A DNA stretch of 64,000 nucleotides from Thalassocella blandensis. Lineage in GTDB: Bacteria > Pseudomonadota > Gammaproteobacteria > Pseudomonadales > Cellvibrionaceae. Of this stretch, positions 37,741-46,349 are shown piece by piece. Under the pieces are notes generated by a model. That model had not been told where the DNA came from. It ran no database searches and saw only the letters and a list, made by a program, of their open reading frames with translations. Where the stretch lies: NCBI GenBank assembly GCA_902141825.1, contig CABFPG010000003.1, positions 310,001-374,000 on the forward strand, in the 5' to 3' direction. A program made the translations under genes and the position numbers. Positions within the stretch are counted from its first letter, which is position 1. Each line of letters starts with the position of its first letter.

Positions 37741-38372
37741 ATTATTCTCCAAGGTGTACCAGATAGCGACCCGTAGCGTTTAAAAAAAGCCCAATCGCCA
37801 GTAAAAAAGAATCGTTATTTTGATTTGGAAAAATGACAGAAACATTAAATGCATGACTCAACGGCGCACTTTTAATAGTTTTAACGCCAATAAGTTTGAA
37901 TGTGAGACAAGCTTAAATAATCTTTACGGTGCAAATCTTTTCAACCGTTTAATTTATAAGCCTTACGAGTAAAAACTAATAGATTGGGCCACCATTTTTC
38001 AACAATAAGCACTTGGTGCTCGAATCCATTAGAAAAATAAAACCGGCTATTGGCGCCCAGCATGCACGATAAATCAGCGTGTTACGCTAAAATAGTGACT
38101 GACCGGTCAGAGCAGAAAGCAACGAGAAATCCTGGCAGAAAATCTGGCAAACAGTAATAAACAATCCAGGTTAATAAAAACCTAGCGTTTAAAACTCCGG
38201 CTCCAGCACTGTGACTCACTCGTATAACTGAGTTTTGTATTACTGAGACTCTTAAAACTAAACAAGCATTGAACGAATTCGTTTGTATCTGTCAGGAAGA
38301 TCGCCCAAAGTGGAGAAGATCATTTACCTGCACCGACACAAACTACAGCTTCCCTGAGCGACCAGGAAATTT

Positions 38373-38412
38373 CCACGATGCGGTTCTTTTGGGCTCATCG
38401 TGGTTTTTTTTT
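38373..38412 (+). terminator. Orphan intrinsic terminator
   Basis: CCACGATG pairs with CATCGTGG over 15 bases and is followed by nine T. There is no plus-strand gene for more than 5 kb upstream (the last ends at 32543), so it likely ends an unannotated transcript. Confidence 0.75.
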
Positions 38413-38649
38413 GCTTGTAAATCGGCCACTGGCTCTATCACGATATTTTTTCATCGGCTTATCAAACCAATCATTGCTGAACCTTTCGTTTACATAAACG
38501 TCGAATAAGCATAAAAGCCGCATATCAAAATTTCCTCTCTCTCGAGAGAGGCTGCACTGACACCACATGCACTGCCCCAAATAGAAGCAATACATTGAAA
38601 GAGGCCTTTAATAGAAAATCTAAGAATGCAAAGCCCAATCATGGAACAC

Positions 38650-38694
38650 TTAGAAAAGTTACCATTAGAAAAGTTACCATTAGAAAAGGTACAC
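38650..38694. repeat. Three 15-bp tandem repeats
   Basis: TTAGAAAAGTTACCA twice perfectly, then TTAGAAAAGGTACAC. It lies about 170 bases upstream of the small lipoprotein start. Confidence 0.85.
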
Positions 38695-38866
38695 TTAAAA
38701 ACGGACAAGAAAAAACACAGCCAATACCTTGTGGTAAAAAAGCAGCCGTCATAACGCAAAAGCAAAAAATATTGCCTAAAAAAAATTGCGTTCCACTTCG
38801 GGCCTGCAATAAATTACAGTTTGACCATCTCATCAATACAACCAACTCACAGGCAAAGCTCCGTCT

Positions 38867-39223
38867 ATGTACAAAATCCTAGCCAAGAAATTCTCTATTT
38901 TATTCACACTTAGCGCCGTTCTGGCTTGCTATTCCTGCGCAAAACATGAGGCCGAAATGATTCAGACCAAACCCTCGTCCCAGCTGGCTGCTGAAAAGCT
39001 GGCCGTCAACAGTCTCGCACAAGAACTCAGTATTCCTGTCAACGCCATCAGTGTCGTCTCCGCCGAAGCTGTGGAATGGCCAAACCCAGGTCTTGGCTGT
39101 CCAGACCCGGACAAATTTTACCCACAGGTAATCGTGCCCGGTTATAAAGTCACTTTAGACGCAAACGGCACCCATTATCCTGTTCACGTTGGCTCCGATC
39201 GGGCGATCGTCTGCCACCAATAA
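38867..39223 (+). CDS. Small putative lipoprotein
   Basis: A 118-residue protein. The N-terminal hydrophobic segment (FSILFTLSAVLACYSC) ends in a Cys at a lipobox-like position, so it is probably a lipoprotein. The mature part carries W-PNPGLGCPDPDKFYPQVIVPGY then VTLDANGTHYPVHVG and a final Cys; this Trp/Gly-Cys-Pro/Pro-Gly-Tyr pattern recurs in small secreted bacterial proteins of unknown function. The two Cys may form a disulphide. No operon partner; the upstream spacer has the 15-bp repeat. Confidence 0.7.
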   Translation: MYKILAKKFSILFTLSAVLACYSCAKHEAEMIQTKPSSQLAAEKLAVNSLAQELSIPVNAISVVSAEAVEWPNPGLGCPDPDKFYPQVIVPGYKVTLDANGTHYPVHVGSDRAIVCHQ

Positions 39224-39914
39224 AGTGTCCTGAGCGCGAAGCAATCAGCATAAAAAACGATTCACCTGACGCAAAGCTAGACAAGGCGACGTCTTTTTAG
39301 TTAAATCTAGAAAGTCAGCGAAAAACGTTAGCGTACCTGTGAACACTGAGAAATTGTGAGCGCTCTTTGTATGAGCTATTAGAGATGCATATAGAAAGCG
39401 CTATTGGAAGTACTCTTAGAAAATACCAGCAGTATTCATCAGTATCATTGATAGATGGCCACCCGGCTTCAACTGTTGCTTTTTAACAACAGTTGAGGTG
39501 AGTCGGACATAGCACATCGGCTAAGTCGACTCGGGCAATACATTATCTTTTTGATATTCACAAAGATCTAATACGCAATAAAAACCAGCGCTGATAAGCC
39601 AACAGGCTTAAGTTAATATAACAATGACATAAACATGCAAGGCAGCATATTTAGTGCTTTCTCTTTGATACTCAATGGTAAAAAGCGCTACCAAGGATGT
39701 TCTTACGATGGACTTCCATCTTACCTGGGAAAACAACGTTTAAATTCATGTGCCACCAACACTCGTGTAAAACTGGTGGAAACACACTCATGATTCGTCC
39801 AGTCTGGTTGCCTTGAAACAGTATGCTGAGACGTGATTGCGAGTCTGTACGCAGCATGACAACATCGTGTTTAACCCTGCACATTGCCATTACCATTTAA
39901 TGTGCGAAGTAAAG
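39224..39914. other. Spacer with hairpin between lipoprotein and CBM protein
   Basis: About 690 bases, AT-rich. A hairpin at 39467-39498 pairs CTTCAACTGTTG with CAACAGTTGAGG (one wobble) around an 8-base loop, no T-run after it. No gene is supported; the CBM-protein promoter is expected near the right end. Confidence 0.55.
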
Positions 39915-41366
39915 ATGAGGCTCTCCCCCATGCCAATTAAACCGCTTTTATTTTGTAGCATTGGTTTACTCTTGCTCACCACACTAAAAAGCCAAGCACA
40001 GACCTTTAACTGCGAGGATCTGATCGATTTTTCAGACCCTTTCAATTTCGAAGAAACCATCACGCAAGATCAGATAATTCGCTACAACGATGTTGCATAT
40101 CAGTGTGAAGTCGAGGGTTGGTGCAACCAGTGGGGGCCCTATACGCCTGGAGCAGGCTGGGCATATACCGATGCCTGGCGGGACCTGGCTTCCTGTGAAT
40201 CCGGTGGCGGTAGTTCGTCGTCCAGCTCAAGTTCCAGTAGTTCAGGTGGCCCCACCCCGACGCCGACACCACCACCGGGGCCGATGTGTATTGGGTTAGA
40301 TGCATGGGACGCGAACGTCGCTTATACCGCCGGGGACATTGTCTATCATGACGATTTCAAATATGAAGCACGCTGGTGGAATTTAAATGAAAACCCGGCC
40401 TCACATTCCGGTGAGTGGCAGTCCTGGAAAAATCTGGGGAGCTGTGGGTCGGATGGCAGTTCGTCCAGTTCCAGTTCAAGCTCTTCGTCATCTTCCTCGT
40501 CTTCGTCTTCCAGTTCAAGCTCCAGTGGTGGTGGAAATCTTAATCCCATTCACTTTCGCTTCGTCAGTGATGATGAAACCGATCGCTACTACGCGATTCA
40601 AGGAAAATCCGCTACCGGAGCGGTCATCGTGTCGCAGATTGAAGCGCGCAATGTCGCACTGAATAAATTCACATTCCGCGTTTTACCACCCGGCAACCGA
40701 GAGTTTAATTGTCAGTCGATTTCCAGTTATGTACAGGATCGGTTTTACCCACGTAACACGCTGGTAAAGTATAAAAACATGCTGCTGCGCGCTTACACCA
40801 ATACCAACCTCAGCCCGGAGCAGCGGCTGGCTGACTGGAGTTTTCTAGGGGCGTGCAACAGCATTAAAATTGTCAAAACCAACATGATTAATGAGGGTTA
40901 TGATTTTAGTGGATTCGATGCTTACAGCACGCAAATATTCTTTGCCAAAAATGGCACCTACAGATTAAGCCTGACGGCCGAAAACCAATACGGCACCACG
41001 TTTTATAATGAGACCAAAACCATTACGACTCTCCCCACGTCCTACCCCAGTATGATGATGGATTTTGCCTCCCCCGAACTCAATGCCTTAACACCAGTGG
41101 CTTCGGGTTTATCGGTATCAGTAACAGAACCCAGCAATCGTGCAGAAAAAGTAGCGCTTTACCTCGAAGATCCGGCAACAGAGAAAAACCTTTATCAGCT
41201 TATTTTGAATCCCCCGTTTAACACGACAATGACAGCAATAAAAGAGGAAGACAACTCCGATAGTACCGGTTTTATCAACGGAAAATCCTACCGTTTAAAA
41301 GCAGTCAGTATTGACCCATACGGAATTATTACACAGGGAGAAGTATTGTTTCGCGCGCAGAAATAA
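39915..41366 (+). CDS. Secreted multi-CBM5/12 poly-serine protein
   Basis: A 483-residue exported protein; ATG at 39915 or 39930 starts a signal peptide (PLLFCSIGLLLLTTLKSQAQ). It has a chitin-binding type 3 (CBM5/12)-like module at about 53-95 (RYNDVAYQCEVEGW), a poly-serine then Pro/Thr linker, a clearer CBM5/12 at 128-176 (AWDANVAYTAGDIVYHDDF), a second poly-serine linker (about 181-205) and a degenerate third copy at 262-313 (RFYPRNTLVKYKNMLLRAY ... SFLGAC). The last 170 residues look like beta-sandwich repeats without a known catalytic motif. It may bind chitin or cellulose without cutting it, as an adhesin or accessory protein. Confidence 0.82.
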   Translation: MRLSPMPIKPLLFCSIGLLLLTTLKSQAQTFNCEDLIDFSDPFNFEETITQDQIIRYNDVAYQCEVEGWCNQWGPYTPGAGWAYTDAWRDLASCESGGGSSSSSSSSSSSGGPTPTPTPPPGPMCIGLDAWDANVAYTAGDIVYHDDFKYEARWWNLNENPASHSGEWQSWKNLGSCGSDGSSSSSSSSSSSSSSSSSSSSSSSGGGNLNPIHFRFVSDDETDRYYAIQGKSATGAVIVSQIEARNVALNKFTFRVLPPGNREFNCQSISSYVQDRFYPRNTLVKYKNMLLRAYTNTNLSPEQRLADWSFLGACNSIKIVKTNMINEGYDFSGFDAYSTQIFFAKNGTYRLSLTAENQYGTTFYNETKTITTLPTSYPSMMMDFASPELNALTPVASGLSVSVTEPSNRAEKVALYLEDPATEKNLYQLILNPPFNTTMTAIKEEDNSDSTGFINGKSYRLKAVSIDPYGIITQGEVLFRAQK

Positions 41367-41414
41367 ATCAACAAACCATATTGTGTCGATGACCACTCGG
41401 TCGTCGGCACAGAC

Positions 41415-42053
41415 CTATTCGAAAGCGGGAGACGGTGAAGTTTCCAACCATGCCAGGACGGGCTCCCACTGAGCCAGATCAATTTTCACTTTACTGGCTG
41501 GCAATTCAAAAATACTCAATCCACCATCCATGGCATTCACATAGTTCTGGGTATCACGCAGCACACCAATTAATGGCAACCGCAATTTTTGTAAAAACTC
41601 TTCCAGCACAGAAAAATACCGGGTATTGCCTCGGACGCGATTCGCGACCAGTCCCACGTCAACACCTGAACCTAAAAAGCCCGAGCGATATAAACCCATG
41701 ACAAAATGGAGACATGCACGGATATCATTAGGAGAAGGTAGTACGGGAATAATCACTTTATCGCAGCGCTGGATCAATCCATCTGCCTGCGCCAATGACC
41801 AGGCTGCGGGCATGTCATGTACCACACAGCGCGCACCATTAACCGCGACGGTTTCCCCTACAGTAGCACTTGAAAATAAAATTTCAGGTCTGGATTTAGG
41901 ACGCTCGCGCAGCCAATCCGCGCTGGATTTTTGTGGGTCGTGATCGACCAACATGACTGGCTGATGCAAGCCAGCGTAATATGCAGCAATTTGTACGGCA
42001 ATTGTTGTTTTGCCACACCCGCCTTTGGGGTTGGCAATGAAAACCTGTGCCAT
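41415..42053 (-). CDS. ParA/MinD-like ATPase, orphan
   Basis: A 212-residue deviant Walker ATPase: ANPKGGCGKTTIAVQIAAYY (Walker A with signature Lys), LVDHDPQKSSADWL (Walker A'), VVHDMPA. It is short for ParA and has no ParB partner or DNA-binding N-terminus; this small group is often chromosomal, positioning cell structures. It lies 87 bases downstream of the TauE/SafE-type gene on the same strand, so it may be the last gene of the cco cluster. Function is not known. Confidence 0.85.
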   Translation of the reverse strand: MAQVFIANPKGGCGKTTIAVQIAAYYAGLHQPVMLVDHDPQKSSADWLRERPKSRPEILFSSATVGETVAVNGARCVVHDMPAAWSLAQADGLIQRCDKVIIPVLPSPNDIRACLHFVMGLYRSGFLGSGVDVGLVANRVRGNTRYFSVLEEFLQKLRLPLIGVLRDTQNYVNAMDGGLSIFELPASKVKIDLAQWEPVLAWLETSPSPAFE

Positions 42054-42140
42054 AGAGATCCTATCGTAACAGTGTTCAGTACAAAACTAGTCGAAGGCGG
42101 GTACCGTATTGCGTAGCCGGACTATCCCATTAGCATGAGT

Positions 42141-43079
42141 TTAGTGGTGATGAGAATTTTCATGCTGTTTTTCGCGACGAGAATCGTCAATATTTCCGTC
42201 CTGAATTTCCACAGCATGGGAATGCGAACTAGCGCCGGGAAGAGGTTCACCGCTATCTTTTACTGTTGTCTCTGTTAAGGTTTCATCCGATGAGGCTGAT
42301 TCCATATGATGCATATGAGTATGCGGTTCTGCGTGATGCTCATGTGTTGCGGAATGATCAGCGGACGAGTGATGATCATGCTGGCCACCTTCTTGATGAG
42401 CCCCGTGCTGAGCATGAGAGAATGGAACATACGCCGTCCAAATTCCAAAAGCGATCAACGCCAAACCAGAAATGGTTTGAACGGATCGCTGCTGCAAGAT
42501 GGTTTTGAGCCTGTTTCCAGCAAGCCCACCCAGAAACACGGCGGGAAATGTCCCGATACCAAAAGCCACCATCACCAGACACGATTGCGAGGGGTCCGCA
42601 GTAGCAGCCGCAAACACCAGAGCACTGTACACCAGACCACAAGGCAACCAGCCCCAGACCATCCCGACCACCAGGGCCTGAGGCACAGATCTGACAGGCA
42701 TAAACTTTTGCCCCAAGGGTTGAATAATTTTCCATAACGACGAGCCGAGTTTTTCCAGTTGCACCAGAATTTTCCACCAACCCGTAAGATAAAACCCCAT
42801 TAGAATCAACATAATCGCGGCCAGTGTGCGTAGCAGAGGGAAATCCGTCATTTGTAAGGATGCTTTCATGACCCCCAAACCCAGCAGTCCTGCCAACAGC
42901 CCGATAACACCGTAGCTGAAAATTCGCCCTACATTGTAAGCCAGTAAAATTTGTCGTTTCTTCGCTTCGTTTTGGATCGCAAAGGAGAGCGCCGCAGTAA
43001 TCCCACCGCACATACCAAAACAGTGACCTGCGCCAAGCAAGCCAACAAGAAATGCAGCAATGGCCGTATCAAAAGTCAT
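42141..43079 (-). CDS. TauE/SafE-family membrane protein with His-rich tail
   Basis: A 312-residue inner-membrane protein. The first 215 residues form about six helices of the sulfite exporter/UreH-like family usually found after ccoS (FLVGLLGAGHCFGMCGGI, VWGWLPCGLVYSAL). GHCFGMCGG has His/Cys suited to copper handling. The last 95 residues are acidic and extremely His-rich (QHDHHSSADHSATHEHHAE), likely a metal-binding tail. The start ATG overlaps the ccoS stop by one base (TAATG). Copper delivery to the cbb3 oxidase is a reasonable inference. Confidence 0.85.
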   Translation of the reverse strand: MTFDTAIAAFLVGLLGAGHCFGMCGGITAALSFAIQNEAKKRQILLAYNVGRIFSYGVIGLLAGLLGLGVMKASLQMTDFPLLRTLAAIMLILMGFYLTGWWKILVQLEKLGSSLWKIIQPLGQKFMPVRSVPQALVVGMVWGWLPCGLVYSALVFAAATADPSQSCLVMVAFGIGTFPAVFLGGLAGNRLKTILQQRSVQTISGLALIAFGIWTAYVPFSHAQHGAHQEGGQHDHHSSADHSATHEHHAEPHTHMHHMESASSDETLTETTVKDSGEPLPGASSHSHAVEIQDGNIDDSRREKQHENSHHH

Positions 43080-43300
43080 TATTCCGTCGGCCCGTTGTCC
43101 GTAATATTTTTCTCCCTGGAAGTATTCTCAGGAGAAGGTTTGCCGGATTTTTTTTTGACTGAATCATTGTCAAACAGAATACGTTTCGCTTCAGTATCCA
43201 GGTCATCGAACTGACCCGATTTGACCGCCCAAAAAAATACACCTACAGCTATTGCCACAATCACTATGGCCAATGGAATCAGTAAATATAAACTTTCCAT
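43079..43300 (-). CDS. ccoS: cbb3 oxidase maturation protein CcoS
   Basis: A 73-residue protein with one N-terminal membrane helix (LYLLIPLAIVIVAIAVGVFFW) and the FDDLDTEAKRILFD motif of CcoS/FixS. It is needed for cofactor insertion into the cbb3 oxidase. It lies 29 bases after ccoI and overlaps the next gene. Confidence 0.95.
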   Translation of the reverse strand: MESLYLLIPLAIVIVAIAVGVFFWAVKSGQFDDLDTEAKRILFDNDSVKKKSGKPSPENTSREKNITDNGPTE

Positions 43301-43329
43301 ATCAATTCAAATCGCATTGATTAAATGAA

Positions 43330-45756
43330 CTAAATTTCTACCTGACGCAAACGCCAGGCATTAAATACAACAACCAGTGAGCTCGCAGACATACCAATTG
43401 CAGCCAGATACGGTGGCACCCAGCCCAAAGCAGCGGCTGGCAGCGCGATAGCGTTATAAGCCAACGCCCAGCATAAATTTTGCTTCACCGTCGAATTTAC
43501 CTTACGTGCCAGTGAAATAGCCTGCGGTATACTCAGTAAATTATCGTTAACCATCACGGCATCGGCATGAGTTTGCGCAAGCCGTGTAGAACGAGCCATC
43601 GCTAACGATACATCTGCGCCACGCAACACGGGCACATCGTTAATCCCATCTCCCACCATCAGCACGCTTTCACCTGCGCGCTGCAGCGCCTTGATATGCT
43701 CCAATTTTATTTCCGGTGAAGCATCGGCATAAAACACCTGAATTGCATCTTGTGGCAGTTCACTGACAAACTGTTCAACGTTCGCCAGGCGATCACCGCT
43801 TAACAACTCATAGGACAAGCCATCTTGCTGCAAGTTGCTGAATAAACGGGGAACATCGGTACGCGGTTGATCTTTCAATAACACCCAGGCAAGCGCAACA
43901 CCGTCGCAGCTCAACATCTGCCATGCACCCGCAGAGGGGTAACTCAATTTTGCGGCAAGCTCAGCATTTAAAGCGAATGCCTTTTTGCCAAATCGATACA
44001 CCCGTCCCTCTATCCGGCCTTCAACACCATCGGCAGCAAACACGCGTACATCACTGGCTTGTGCCGTAGAGGTAATATGATCGAAAGCCTGAGCAATAGG
44101 ATGGCGACTGGATTTTTCCAGCGCAGCAATGTTATTCAGGATATCCGTTTTCGATGCGCTTGCATCCACCAATTGAATAGCCGAAATGACCAAACGCCCT
44201 TCGGTGAGTGTTCCGGTTTTATCAAACACCACGCGCGTAATCGAGGCCAGTTTTTCAATAAACTGATTACTGGCAACTAACACGCCCAACTGTCTCATAC
44301 GGAGAATTCCCGCAGTCAATGCCGTTGGGGTTGCCAGTGAAAGTGCACAAGGACAAGTCACAACCAAAACTGAAAGAGCTATCCAGAATGCTTTTTCCGG
44401 CGCAATTACATGCCATGTCAGCCAAACACTCGCCGCAACCACAATGACTGCGGCCACAAAATAACTGGAATATTTATCGGCCAAAGCAACGGTTTTAGGT
44501 TTTAATGCCGCAGCGTGCTCCACCAGTGTTTCCACCTGCGCCAGCTTGGTCTGCGCCCCAAGGCGTATGACTTTGACCGTCAATGCTGACTCCACATTCA
44601 CAGAACCCGCAATCACTTCGTCACCTGACTGTTTTACCTGCGGCAGGGATTCACCTGAAACTATCGCTTCATCTACGCTACTTTTCCCCTCCACCACTAC
44701 AGCATCGCAGGGAATCGTGTCTCCAGCGGCGACCCACACCAGGTCATCTAATTGCAACGCTTTTAAGGGGACCGTTTCCCTAGCTGTATTCTGCTGTAAC
44801 CGTTCCACGGTCAATGGCAATAATTGCGTGAGCTTCTCAGTGGCAAACGCACTTGAGTGTCGCACTCGCATTTCCAGGAAACGCCCAGCCAAAAGAAAAA
44901 AGGTGAACATGGACACGGAATCAAAATACACTTCCCCGTGATGATTCAAGGTCGCCCACAGGCTGGCTCCGTACGCCAGCAGCAACGCCAGAGATACCGG
45001 TACATCCATATTTAGATGGCGCAAACGCAGCGCTCGCCAGGCACTGCTGAAGAAAGGTTTGGCACTGTAAAGGATGACGGGCGTAGCAAAAATCAAACTG
45101 ACCCAGCGCAGATAAAACTGCCAGTGTGAATCCATTCCCTGAATCGCACCGGCATGTAAGGCGACGGCCACCATCCCCACCTGCATCATTCCCAGTCCGG
45201 CGATTCCCAGTCTTAGCAACGCATTGCGCTCTTCTTTTTTGCGAACGTCATTGGCCAGTGATTGAGTGTAGGGATAGGCCTGATATCCAATTCGATGCAA
45301 GGCAGAAAAGATTTCACTTAGCGGTAACCGCTCACTTTGCCATTCGATCGTGCATCGATGTAAGGTGACATTCACGCTTACCTGCTGAATGCCATCAATT
45401 TGGGACAGGTAGTTTTCAATTAACCACGCGCAGGCTGCACAGGCAATGTTAGCGATGGAGATGTGCGCCCGCCGTGTGTTATCGGCCAGCGTTTCAACAA
45501 ACTCAGTTTGAACATCTGCAAGGTCATACGCGGAAAAACTGACAGTCTCGGCATCGGCCTTACTGCTGTTTTCATCTCGATATTGATAGAACTGCTGCAG
45601 TCCGCCTGCGATAATCGTCTGGGCAACCAACTGGCAACCTACGCAACAAAAGGCTCGTGTTTCGCCATCAATGTTTGCAGAATATTTCGATTCTGCCGGT
45701 AATCCGCAGTGAAAACATGATTCCGCTTCTGTGTACGCAGTTGAAGGGTCAGTCAC
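43330..45756 (-). CDS. ccoI: Copper-exporting P-type ATPase CcoI
   Basis: An 808-residue heavy-metal P1B ATPase supplying copper to the CcoN active site. Order: a Cys-rich start (CFHCG ... CCVGC), a HMA domain (IANIACAACAWLIE), helices, the TM metal motif CPCALSLATPT, phosphorylation motif DKTGTLTEG and hinge MVGDGINDVPVL. The N-terminal double-Cys extension is typical for CcoI/FixI. Its stop overlaps nothing but the ATG at 45756 touches the ccoH stop by one base. Confidence 0.96.
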   Translation of the reverse strand: MTDPSTAYTEAESCFHCGLPAESKYSANIDGETRAFCCVGCQLVAQTIIAGGLQQFYQYRDENSSKADAETVSFSAYDLADVQTEFVETLADNTRRAHISIANIACAACAWLIENYLSQIDGIQQVSVNVTLHRCTIEWQSERLPLSEIFSALHRIGYQAYPYTQSLANDVRKKEERNALLRLGIAGLGMMQVGMVAVALHAGAIQGMDSHWQFYLRWVSLIFATPVILYSAKPFFSSAWRALRLRHLNMDVPVSLALLLAYGASLWATLNHHGEVYFDSVSMFTFFLLAGRFLEMRVRHSSAFATEKLTQLLPLTVERLQQNTARETVPLKALQLDDLVWVAAGDTIPCDAVVVEGKSSVDEAIVSGESLPQVKQSGDEVIAGSVNVESALTVKVIRLGAQTKLAQVETLVEHAAALKPKTVALADKYSSYFVAAVIVVAASVWLTWHVIAPEKAFWIALSVLVVTCPCALSLATPTALTAGILRMRQLGVLVASNQFIEKLASITRVVFDKTGTLTEGRLVISAIQLVDASASKTDILNNIAALEKSSRHPIAQAFDHITSTAQASDVRVFAADGVEGRIEGRVYRFGKKAFALNAELAAKLSYPSAGAWQMLSCDGVALAWVLLKDQPRTDVPRLFSNLQQDGLSYELLSGDRLANVEQFVSELPQDAIQVFYADASPEIKLEHIKALQRAGESVLMVGDGINDVPVLRGADVSLAMARSTRLAQTHADAVMVNDNLLSIPQAISLARKVNSTVKQNLCWALAYNAIALPAAALGWVPPYLAAIGMSASSLVVVFNAWRLRQVEI

Positions 45757-46289
45757 TATTTTGGCACGAGCTCAGCAGTTTGCGTCTGGTTCAAATTAAT
45801 TTCTCCGTGCAAACGCCACAACTCTTTCGAATCGACATTCATCCCCTGAAGCCTCAAGTACCAGCGACCACTGAGCTCTTGTGGCAATTCAACACGGAAT
45901 TTATCTAACGCTGAAGGCGTGAGTACCAAATTAATATCTTTTGCCTGCTCAGCGGGGTGAGATATTAATAGTTTCAGTTCTACCACTTCTTCCAGAGTAG
46001 CTGTTTCATCCGCACCAATTTCAGCAATAATACTGCTGCGTGCCGGGTAGAAATGAATGCTCGCGTGCACCCCTATGGATTTAGCGTAATCGTCAGACGT
46101 AAACTCCTGAGCCAGCATTCGACCTTCTTTGTAGTAATCGTCAGACACGCGATCATCGGCAGAACGAAATGCAATTGTCACGGTAAAACAACAGGCAATC
46201 ACAACCAGAATTAAAGGTCCTGCCACCAGCCAGGCATAGGGCTCGCGATACCAGGGCTTTGTGTGTTTGGAGTCTGCCAGATTGTTCAT
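45756..46289 (-). CDS. ccoH: cbb3 oxidase assembly protein CcoH
   Basis: A 177-residue membrane-anchored protein of the FixH family. One helix (AWLVAGPLILVVIACCFTVT) then a periplasmic Ig-like domain, with DDYYKEGRMLAQEF as the family signature. It ends one base into the ccoI start and follows ccoG by 60 bases. It stays with the oxidase during assembly. Confidence 0.93.
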   Translation of the reverse strand: MNNLADSKHTKPWYREPYAWLVAGPLILVVIACCFTVTIAFRSADDRVSDDYYKEGRMLAQEFTSDDYAKSIGVHASIHFYPARSSIIAEIGADETATLEEVVELKLLISHPAEQAKDINLVLTPSALDKFRVELPQELSGRWYLRLQGMNVDSKELWRLHGEINLNQTQTAELVPK

Positions 46290-46349
46290 GTGCTTGCTTT
46301 ACTCGTATTTACTGCGCTTGTGCATGTAGCCAAGAGATTAAATTCAGAA

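Larger units (their letters stand above)
37741..38866. other. Long spacer with orphan terminator and repeats
   Basis: 1126 bases without a supported gene. It contains the phytase-like promoter side, an AACGAATTCGTT palindrome (38272-38283), a strong plus-strand terminator (38373-38412) and a 15-bp triple repeat (38650-38694). Frames 38269-38508 and 38595-38882 are open, but the first runs through the terminator and the second encodes the repeat; neither looks like a protein. Confidence 0.6.

Noticed and set aside
38595-38882. 95-codon ORF overlapping the small lipoprotein start
   Set aside because: It translates the 15-bp tandem repeat as Lys/Val/Thr/Ile repeats, has no Shine-Dalgarno and overlaps a better-supported lipoprotein.
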